From: Paludibacter sp.
GTDB taxonomy: Bacteria; Bacteroidota; Bacteroidia; Bacteroidales; Paludibacteraceae
NCBI GenBank assembly: GCA_017882285.1
Contig: JADGPS010000004.1
Location: 1-64,000 of the forward strand
Reading direction: 5' to 3'
Length of the DNA: 64,000 bases
The notes beneath the pieces were generated by a model. That model saw only the letters and a program-made list of their open reading frames with translations. It made no database searches and had not been told where the DNA came from. Both the position numbers and the translations under genes were made by a program. Positions within the stretch are counted from its first letter, which is position 1; the number at the start of each line of letters is the position of its first letter. Positions 34,094 to 41,767 of this stretch are shown here, in pieces.

Positions 34094-34113
34094 TTTATGT
34101 TTTTAAACATAAA
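34094..34113 (+). promoter_or_regulatory. Inverted repeat between murQ and the SusC gene
   Basis: TTTATGTTT and AAACATAAA form a 9-bp inverted repeat with a 2-base centre, 17 bases after the murQ stop. It may be an operator; with only a 2-base loop and no U-tract it is a poor terminator. The rest of the 148-base gap is AT-rich leader. Confidence 0.35.
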
Positions 34114-34225
34114 TGCAAATGGTTGTAAATTTATTTATTTTTCGCTATTTTGCACAATCGGAAAATTGTTCATATTTATTAGAATAATATACAAAATATA
34201 ATTTACAAACGAATAAATCAATTTT

Positions 34226-37200
34226 ATGAAAAGAATCTTTCTTTTATTTGTAAGTTTCATGTGCTTGTTGCAATTCGGTTTTAGTCAGAAAGTTACAATA
34301 ACCGGAAATGTAACAACCAAAGAGGATGGCATACCCGTGATTGGTGCTTCTGTGATGGAAAAAGGAACTACAAACGGAACCGTAACAAATTTTGAGGGAG
34401 CTTATTCTATTTCGGTCTCAACTAATTCAGTACTAGTTTTTAGCTATATTGGAACAGAAAAAGTGGAAAAAAAGACATCGGGATTTTCATTAATAAATGT
34501 TGTTTTACAATCAAGTTCGGTTGCAATTGATGAAGTTGTAGTGACAGCCATGGGCATTAAATCAGAAAAGAAAAAGCTGAATTTTGCTGTACAAAGTATA
34601 AACTCCGACTTAATTACAGAAAGTCATCCTGCAAATTTTGTGAATTCTTTGCAGGGTCAGGTTGCAGGCGTGAATGTTACTAATTCGGGTGGTTCGCCCA
34701 ATGCAGGTTCTCAAATCATTATTCGAAGTATTTCGTCCATTAATAGTTCTCAAAATAATCAACCTTTATTTATACTCGATGGTATGGCACTTTCTGGTGG
34801 TGCAGCCGATATCAATCCAAATGATATTGAAAATATTACTGTTCTGAAAGGTGCTGCTGCATCTGCATTATATGGTCAGGAAGCTGCAAATGGGGCAATA
34901 ATGATTACTACAAAACAGGGAAGTACCGGTAAATTATTAGTCACAGCAAATACCGGTTGGCAATGGGATAATGCCGTTCGAGTACCACAATTGCAATCCC
35001 TTTACGGTCCCGGAGCGTTGGGTTTTTATAAACCCGAAGCAAGTGGAGGTTACGGTGGATGGGGTCCTTTGTTAAATACTAATGAAACTATTTACGATAA
35101 TATTGGTAACTTTTTTAAAACAGGCTTTTATCAAAAATACGATTTGAGTTTAACGGCCGGAAGTGAGAAATTTCAGGCTTATGCCTCAGCCAATTATTCG
35201 AGCAACGAAGGAATAGTTCCGAATGATTATTTGAAAAAAGCAGGAGTAATGGTGAAAGGAAGTTATCAAATCAGCGAGCAACTTTCGGTAACCATGATGG
35301 CAAATGTGGTTAATAATACCTCTCGTGGAGCAAGTGGAGTAAGTACAGCATATTCATGGCCCATTAATGACGATATAACAAATTATAAAAATATTGATGG
35401 AACACCCCGATTCCGCTATTTAAGTGAAAAAGACAAAGCAAGCTCTCCGATAAGTCCTTTGTGGAGCAGATACATGGATTCTGGAGTGAATTCATCAACC
35501 CGTAATATTTTACAAGGATCCATCACATATAAAGCGTTTAAAAATTTTGATTTAACCGGACGTTTAAGTTTAGATCAGAATAATTATTCCTACGACGGAT
35601 ACGCTGTACCTCGTTTTGATGACTCGGTAGTTTTACCTGAATTGGATACTTCTTCACCAACTTACCAAGCTGATTTGGCAGCTCAATACTTATCACCTTA
35701 TTTAACTCAAAAACAATTGGATAATCTTGATAAAAATCTGCTCGGAAATTATGCTTATTCACAAAGTTCGAGCAAATTATTGAATGCTTCTGCCATTGCG
35801 ACCTATAAATTTGACGTCTCAAAAGATTTGAATGTAGAATTGCTTGCCGGGACTGAAATTAAAACCAGAAATGCAACATCCTCTTCGTTAAGTGGCAGAG
35901 ATTTTATTGTTCCGGGAATTTACAGCATTTCAAATGTGAGTGAAATTTTAGGTGTAAATGATGTTGCATTAAATCACTCAGAGCGCAGAAATGCAGGAGT
36001 TTTTGGAGAACTAAGGGCTGATTATAAAGGAATCGCTAACCTGAGTGTAACTTCACGCTGGGATTGGTCATCGACATTGGCATTGGAATACAGTCCATAT
36101 TATTACCCTTCCGTAACAGGAGGTGTAATTTTTTCGGAATTATTTGATATTAAAAATGATTGGTTTTCTTATGGTAAATTACGTGGAAACTGGGCAAAAG
36201 TTGGAAAAGATGCTCCTTCACCTTATTTGTTCGATAGAAAATACACACAATATCCGACTTTACCCGATGGTGGTTATGGAGTTGATCCTTCTATGTCTGT
36301 TGCCAGCCTTTTGATTCCAGAAATGTCTTCTTCGTGGGAAATAGGATTAGAAACACGATTTTTCGACAATAAAACGCATTTAGATGTTGCCTATTATTCT
36401 ACAGGCGTTGATAATCAGATTGTAACGGTACGTGTTTCACCGGCTTCCGGTTATATTTTACAAACCCGAAACGAAGGAAGTATCGAAAATCATGGATTAG
36501 AAATTACGTTGGATCAGAATATCTATAAAAACAAAGATTTTTCCTGGACAGCTGCTGTGAACTTCAGTTTAAATAGAGGAGTTGTTGTTAGTTTACCCGA
36601 AGATATTGTTGAAATTCAGGGAACTCAATACGGAGATATTTTTCCGACATCGTATTTACATGGTTCAACAACGGCTATTTCCGGTAAAGATTATTTGAGA
36701 ACAGAAGATGGAAAAGTGATTTGCTCACCTGATGGTTTACCTAAAATTAATCCAACAAAAAGTGTAGTGATTGGTAATCGTGAGCCAGGTTTTTTATTAG
36801 GATTGTCAACGAAATTACAATATAAAGGATTTTCGTTAGGGATGTTATTTGATGGACGTAATGGTGGCGATGTGGTCAATGTTACCGGTCGTGGTTTGTG
36901 GTCGAACGGTCAAAATAAATCGCTGGAATTTTACCGTGGACGACAAGTAGTATGGGACGGTGTGGTTGAACAAGCTGATGGAACTTATATTAAAAACACA
37001 ACACCGATTGTGCTGGATTATCAAACCATTACAAATTATTATACAGCTGTAAGTTCAAATTTTATTGAGGATGGCTCTTATATTCGATTGAGTTATCTGA
37101 CGTTAGGATATGATTTTTCTAAATTAATTAAGAAAAACAGTCAAATTAAAAGTTTAAAATGTTCATTAACCGGAACTAATTTATTTCTGTTGACAAAATA

Positions 37201-37324
37201 TACCGGAACTGATCCGCAACTTAATGCAAGTCCAACAAGTGGTGGCACCGGTTCGATGGGGATTGATAATTATGCTGTACCCAACACAAGAGGAATAAAT
37301 TTTACAATTAATGCCAACTTCTAA
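34226..37324 (+). CDS. SusC/RagA-type TonB-linked outer-membrane transporter
   Basis: A 1,032-residue protein. A signal peptide (1-20) precedes a CarboxypepD_reg-like domain (22-110, VTITGNVTTKEDGIPVIGASVMEKGT) and a TonB-box-like DEVVVTAMG. The plug domain (120-235) has VNSLQGQVAGVNVTNSGGSPNAG and LKGAAASALYGQEAANGAIMITTKQG. The large barrel ends in FTINANF. No STN domain is present, so signalling to an anti-sigma factor is unlikely. The SusD partner starts 15 bases after. In context it probably imports peptidoglycan-derived saccharides or muropeptides across the outer membrane. Confidence 0.95.
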   Translation: MKRIFLLFVSFMCLLQFGFSQKVTITGNVTTKEDGIPVIGASVMEKGTTNGTVTNFEGAYSISVSTNSVLVFSYIGTEKVEKKTSGFSLINVVLQSSSVAIDEVVVTAMGIKSEKKKLNFAVQSINSDLITESHPANFVNSLQGQVAGVNVTNSGGSPNAGSQIIIRSISSINSSQNNQPLFILDGMALSGGAADINPNDIENITVLKGAAASALYGQEAANGAIMITTKQGSTGKLLVTANTGWQWDNAVRVPQLQSLYGPGALGFYKPEASGGYGGWGPLLNTNETIYDNIGNFFKTGFYQKYDLSLTAGSEKFQAYASANYSSNEGIVPNDYLKKAGVMVKGSYQISEQLSVTMMANVVNNTSRGASGVSTAYSWPINDDITNYKNIDGTPRFRYLSEKDKASSPISPLWSRYMDSGVNSSTRNILQGSITYKAFKNFDLTGRLSLDQNNYSYDGYAVPRFDDSVVLPELDTSSPTYQADLAAQYLSPYLTQKQLDNLDKNLLGNYAYSQSSSKLLNASAIATYKFDVSKDLNVELLAGTEIKTRNATSSSLSGRDFIVPGIYSISNVSEILGVNDVALNHSERRNAGVFGELRADYKGIANLSVTSRWDWSSTLALEYSPYYYPSVTGGVIFSELFDIKNDWFSYGKLRGNWAKVGKDAPSPYLFDRKYTQYPTLPDGGYGVDPSMSVASLLIPEMSSSWEIGLETRFFDNKTHLDVAYYSTGVDNQIVTVRVSPASGYILQTRNEGSIENHGLEITLDQNIYKNKDFSWTAAVNFSLNRGVVVSLPEDIVEIQGTQYGDIFPTSYLHGSTTAISGKDYLRTEDGKVICSPDGLPKINPTKSVVIGNREPGFLLGLSTKLQYKGFSLGMLFDGRNGGDVVNVTGRGLWSNGQNKSLEFYRGRQVVWDGVVEQADGTYIKNTTPIVLDYQTITNYYTAVSSNFIEDGSYIRLSYLTLGYDFSKLIKKNSQIKSLKCSLTGTNLFLLTKYTGTDPQLNASPTSGGTGSMGIDNYAVPNTRGINFTINANF

Positions 37325-37338
37325 AAATAATAAGAACA

Positions 37339-39114
37339 ATGGACTCAATGAAAAAATTTAGAAATTATACGATAACATTATTCTTGGTTGCAATAGTTTT
37401 ATTGTTTAGCGGTTGTCAGGATTGGTTGGATGTGAATACCAGCAAAGATACACCAACATCTGTACCTGCCGATCAAACGTTATCTCTGGTAGTATTTTAT
37501 GCTTCTCAGATATGTTATGATCATGCTGAATATGGCATTTATTTGTCGCAGGCATTAACAACCGGTGGTCGTAGCCAAACCGGTTCTTATGCCTATAAAA
37601 GTGGTTGGGAATTTTTATCTATGAATCGTCATCCTCAATGGCGTCGTCATTTTTACGATATTGGAGTGAATGTGAACGGAATGATAGCTGAAGCAGAAAA
37701 AATAAATTCTAAAAACTTTATCCTTATCGGTCGCACTATTCAATTGCAATCTACTTTACTTACAACCGATGCTTTTGGAGATATGCCTCTATCTCAGGTT
37801 TATAAATCCAATTCCCCAGCCTACGATACACAAGCGTCAATTTATGAGTGGATGTTGAAAGAAGCCGATGATTTGATAGCTTTATACAACGATGACGCCT
37901 GGATAAATAATCCAACAAATAAAACAATAACCCAAAAAATGGATCGAATTTTTGCAGGTGATTTGGGTAAATGGCGAGCTTATACAAAGGCGCTTAAAGC
38001 AAGAATCTTATTGCGTAAGTTACCCAACTGGGACAATACGCCGGAAAATTGTGATAAAATTATAGCCGCGGTTGACGATGCATTAAATGATCCTTCGTAT
38101 GCTGATGCCATTTACAAATACGATGGTGGTTCAACTGAAAAAAATTGTCCGTGGGGTCCGGCACAACCAAGTCTGAATTTAGGGTGGACACAAGGACGTG
38201 CTAATTTACTTACTGATGCTGTTCCTTCCAGATTTCTGACTTTTGCTTTGTTTGGAAGTTATGCAACCTTTGCACAATCAAGAGGATATGCTTTAGATCC
38301 GCGTGCCGAACAATTAATGACTCCACGAATAGATGCCGGAAGTGTTAAAACATTGCGTTATTTAGATAATAATATTGGGATGGCTACATCAATGAAGATA
38401 ACCTATTATCCTGACTTGTTCGCTGCCGAAGGAGGAAATCCATATAGCAGAAACAATGGATATATTTTACTGATGTCACAGGAAGAATTGTTATTTATGA
38501 AAGCAGAAGCTCAGTATTGGAAAGGAGATAAAACTTCTTCCTATAACACGACAGTAGATGCAGTAAAAATTAATATGGCAAGGGTAGGAGTAACAACTGA
38601 TAATGCTAATAAATTGGCTTATTATAACCGTTTCTTTCAAATTCGCTTACCGGGTGAAACATTATTCACTATATCCGATTTGATGCAACAAAAATACGTT
38701 GCCATGTACATGCAACCCGAATTATGGAATGACGTTCGACGTTATAATTATAGTAGTAAAACAAATGGTATTGCTTACGATGGTCAGTTCGTTTATACAG
38801 TTAAGACATGTCATGATGGATCGAGAAATGTAAATCCATCAAATTTTTCTGTGGAATTCTCGCTTACACGTCCATATAATTTGTATGATGCATATTGGAA
38901 TACACCAGAATCATTTGGAGAAAATGCGAAATTCTCTCCCAATGCATGGATTAACCGTTTGAACTATGATCCCGAAACAGAGGATAAATACAACCGAACT
39001 GAATTGGAACGGTTGGGAGCTTACAAAAATCCCGAATGGTTGAAAAAACGTATGATTTGGGCTTATAAAAATAATTCGTTCGTTACAAGTGCAGACGCCA
39101 CAGAATGGAAATAA
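37339..39114 (+). CDS. SusD/RagB-like surface lipoprotein
   Basis: A 591-residue lid/binding lipoprotein for the preceding SusC protein. The lipobox LFSGC follows a hydrophobic signal; a start at the second ATG (37348, MKKFRNY) is as plausible as 37339. Family features are QDWLDVNTSKDTPT just after the Cys, TPR-like helices with IQLQSTLLTTDAFGDMPLSQVY, LLMSQEELLFMKAEAQYW, and a C-terminal WNDVRRYNY. It resembles the SusD_2 subgroup (PF12771). Ligand unknown; muropeptides or cell-wall glycan are proposed from the genes around it. Confidence 0.92.
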   Translation: MDSMKKFRNYTITLFLVAIVLLFSGCQDWLDVNTSKDTPTSVPADQTLSLVVFYASQICYDHAEYGIYLSQALTTGGRSQTGSYAYKSGWEFLSMNRHPQWRRHFYDIGVNVNGMIAEAEKINSKNFILIGRTIQLQSTLLTTDAFGDMPLSQVYKSNSPAYDTQASIYEWMLKEADDLIALYNDDAWINNPTNKTITQKMDRIFAGDLGKWRAYTKALKARILLRKLPNWDNTPENCDKIIAAVDDALNDPSYADAIYKYDGGSTEKNCPWGPAQPSLNLGWTQGRANLLTDAVPSRFLTFALFGSYATFAQSRGYALDPRAEQLMTPRIDAGSVKTLRYLDNNIGMATSMKITYYPDLFAAEGGNPYSRNNGYILLMSQEELLFMKAEAQYWKGDKTSSYNTTVDAVKINMARVGVTTDNANKLAYYNRFFQIRLPGETLFTISDLMQQKYVAMYMQPELWNDVRRYNYSSKTNGIAYDGQFVYTVKTCHDGSRNVNPSNFSVEFSLTRPYNLYDAYWNTPESFGENAKFSPNAWINRLNYDPETEDKYNRTELERLGAYKNPEWLKKRMIWAYKNNSFVTSADATEWK

Positions 39115-39142
39115 AAGAACAATGAAAAAATAAGAAATATAT

Positions 39143-39991
39143 ATGAAAAAGATTAAAATCGTTGCAGTCATTTTAATGTCCATGTTGTTTTTTACAGCAT
39201 GCGATATCCATGATACTTTAGATCAAGATGTTATTGTTGGGAATATGGCTCCGCAGGTTTACTGGGAAGTTGCCAGTAGTACAGTTACTGCAGGAAGCAA
39301 TGTTCCTTTTACAGCGCAATACTATTCAACAAGTGAAGCCGCTATTGATCATTTGGAAGTTTGGTACAACGTAGATGAACAGGAAGCCAAAACGGTAAAT
39401 TGTCCGTGGACAACCTCATTGGTATTTAATTTTACCTCTACTACTTCCGTTGAAAAAAGAATTTCTCAGAAAATCAGTGAATATCCACATATAGAAACGA
39501 ACTGGTCTAAAGCATTAAGTGCCTATACTTTTACCGCCACATTTCCAACCAGTAATACATTGGCTTCTATTTCGTGGATAAAACCTACAACGTTTGATTC
39601 AACGAAGATGGTAAGTTATTTTGGTGCAGAATTTATGCAACATTTTAAGGACAGTCTTTATTCAAAGATGCAAGCCGTTGATTTCCAAAAGATGTATCAG
39701 GGACTTAATTTAGTGACTAATTTTAAAATTTATTTAGATTCTACATTTAATAATAATACGGGTAAGTATGATTACCATTTTCCTATTGATGCTCAGGGTA
39801 ATATGCCAGTTCCTGCAGCAATAAGAGCTATTTATCAGACGATACCTTTTGCCGATTTAATTTTTAATACCTCTAACGCAAATTACGAAGTTGAATTTAC
39901 AAGATCCTACTCGATAAATGCGAATTTGGAAACCATTGATACTAAAGGTGTGAATGGAAGTGCCATTAAAACAACTATTACACTAAATTAA
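39143..39991 (+). CDS. Lipoprotein of unknown function in SusE position
   Basis: A 282-residue lipoprotein with lipobox FFTAC (Cys near 20). A short linker is followed by an Ig-like beta-sandwich (NMAPQVYWEVASSTVTAGSNVPFTAQYYS), then a mixed region with LYSKMQAVDFQKMYQGLNLVTN and a final beta region. Positioned directly after SusD with a 28-base gap, where other systems place glycan-binding SusE/F-type proteins. No named family is recognised, and the binding role is an inference from position. Confidence 0.7.
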   Translation: MKKIKIVAVILMSMLFFTACDIHDTLDQDVIVGNMAPQVYWEVASSTVTAGSNVPFTAQYYSTSEAAIDHLEVWYNVDEQEAKTVNCPWTTSLVFNFTSTTSVEKRISQKISEYPHIETNWSKALSAYTFTATFPTSNTLASISWIKPTTFDSTKMVSYFGAEFMQHFKDSLYSKMQAVDFQKMYQGLNLVTNFKIYLDSTFNNNTGKYDYHFPIDAQGNMPVPAAIRAIYQTIPFADLIFNTSNANYEVEFTRSYSINANLETIDTKGVNGSAIKTTITLN

Positions 39992-40003
39992 AAGCATATT
40001 ATT

Positions 40004-41704
40004 ATGAATACAATACAAAAAATAAAATACCTCGGTGTTGCATTTGTCGTCAGTCTTTTTTCATTTAGTTGTATAGACGAACTTCCGCTTGTCGAAAATT
40101 TGCCAAATCCGGATGTGGCTTTTACTTACTCAGTCATTGACAATACATATCAAATTGATTATTATGTTGGTGCAACAGTTCAATTTGTCAGTAAATCAGC
40201 AGCTCAGGGAACATGTAGTTGGGATTTTGGTGATGGAACAACTGCTGCCGGCACTACTGTTACTCACAAATACGCTGTTGCAGGTACCTACGCAGTTAAA
40301 TTAACAGTTGAAGGTTCTGGTTCATTGACTCAAACAATCTTAATCAGTGACATTCGACCAATTATGAAATTAAACCCAATAGAAGGCGGTTTATGCGAAG
40401 TCTTGTCAACTTATGTGAGTTTTAATGTAGAGTTACCGAATCCAGAGGCGCTTACAGAAGAATATACCTGGACATTCCCGGCAGGAACCTTAAATGAATC
40501 GGGTGCTGCAAAAGAATCGTTTATTGGTAAAGATCCGGGTAGAATTAAATTTTCGAATGTAGGTTCACAAACGGTAAGGTTGAAAGTTAAATTAGGTGAG
40601 CGTTTGTTGGAAGAAAGTAATTTGAACGTTCAGGTAGCCTATAATTCAGCGGTTCCAACTCTTTATTTTGCAGTTAAAACTGGAAATATAATGGCTTTGA
40701 AACTGGTTGGGACAGCACCTGCAGGTATGCAAATCAATCCATTTGATTTAGGAGTAAAATCAGGACAGCATCCACTTAATATTTTGTTTAACGATACTTC
40801 ATTATATGTGTTAGATTGTGGAAAACAATTTACTTATGTGAATGATGTAGACGAAAATTTAGGAGATGGACGAATAACTGTGGTTTCGAAAAGCGGAAGT
40901 AAGGTTGAGACAATGTTAACAAATACAACTCAAGCGTTTGGTGATCCATTTTACGGTTATATTGAAGGAACAAAACTTTTTTTCGCTGACCGCAATACAG
41001 GTATTACAACCATTAATCTCAATGAACGAAATCGTTCACTTATCTTCACCGGATATTCTACAACACATTATCGTCCAGATTTTCCATATTATGTTCAAAA
41101 CACAACACTTGGCTATTACGGTCAGGGCATAAGTTTTGGTGCAATAAATGCAGGATTCGGGAAAATTAATGGAGTTTGGTATTGGTGTAAAACATTTAGT
41201 GGTAATGGAATTTTCCGATTTACCGATGCTGATATACTTCCTGCGCCGATTACCGGAAATGGAGTTTTACCCGCATCAGGAGTGGCTTTGGATGGGATGT
41301 CTCCTAAATCGTTTGTTTGGGATACTAAAAATCAGGTTTTATATTTCAGTATTTACGATACAGGTTATGAAGGTATTTATCGATGTACTTTAGCTCAATT
41401 AAATAATATTAAATCTCGTACAGACCTAGCTCCTTTTAAATTAACTCTGGCAAACGGAAAAACAGTAACTCCAATAACAGAAGTAGGAAAAGGAGAAGGT
41501 TCAGCAGGTGAATTTATTGGAATTTGTCAATTAGCACTTGATGAAAACGATGGTTCGGTATATTTCGGTTTGCGTTCGGCCGATGCAACTGTAAAATCAG
41601 GATTGATGCGCTATAATCCGGCTTCTGGGAAAATTGAATATGTTATTCAAGGGGTGGAAGTGTATGGAGTAGCCGTAAATAAAGCAAAAGCGAAATTATT
41701 TTAA
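40004..41704 (+). CDS. PKD-domain surface lipoprotein with propeller-like C-terminus
   Basis: A 566-residue lipoprotein with lipobox SFSC (Cys near 23). A PKD domain (about 35-120) has the signature TCSWDFGDGTTAAGTTVTHKYAVAG split by its usual turns. A second Ig/PKD-like domain (125-215, EYTWTFPAGTLNESG) follows. Residues 220-566 look like a beta-propeller, with repeated short strands and GLMRYNPASGKIEYVIQGVEVYGVAV at the end. Probable outer-membrane surface binding protein of the same uptake complex. Ligand unknown. Confidence 0.75.
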   Translation: MNTIQKIKYLGVAFVVSLFSFSCIDELPLVENLPNPDVAFTYSVIDNTYQIDYYVGATVQFVSKSAAQGTCSWDFGDGTTAAGTTVTHKYAVAGTYAVKLTVEGSGSLTQTILISDIRPIMKLNPIEGGLCEVLSTYVSFNVELPNPEALTEEYTWTFPAGTLNESGAAKESFIGKDPGRIKFSNVGSQTVRLKVKLGERLLEESNLNVQVAYNSAVPTLYFAVKTGNIMALKLVGTAPAGMQINPFDLGVKSGQHPLNILFNDTSLYVLDCGKQFTYVNDVDENLGDGRITVVSKSGSKVETMLTNTTQAFGDPFYGYIEGTKLFFADRNTGITTINLNERNRSLIFTGYSTTHYRPDFPYYVQNTTLGYYGQGISFGAINAGFGKINGVWYWCKTFSGNGIFRFTDADILPAPITGNGVLPASGVALDGMSPKSFVWDTKNQVLYFSIYDTGYEGIYRCTLAQLNNIKSRTDLAPFKLTLANGKTVTPITEVGKGEGSAGEFIGICQLALDENDGSVYFGLRSADATVKSGLMRYNPASGKIEYVIQGVEVYGVAVNKAKAKLF

Positions 41705-41708
41705 AGAG

Positions 41709-41753
41709 ACCTCTAACCTCGTTCGACTGAGCTCACGCCGAAGCCTAAAGGGG
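41709..41753. repeat. CCTCTAACCTC...CCTAAAGGGG intergenic repeat
   Basis: GC-rich unit containing TTCGACTGAGCTCACGCCGA between CTAACC and CCTAAAGGGG words, directly after the PKD gene. An inverted, diverged counterpart lies inside the next gene at 41831-41853. Confidence 0.55.
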
Positions 41754-41767
41754 AAAAGAAATTAGTA

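Noticed and set aside
34226-37324. SusC protein signalling to an ECF sigma factor
   Set aside because: The N-terminus has only the CarboxypepD_reg-like domain, no STN domain, and no sigma/anti-sigma genes are nearby.
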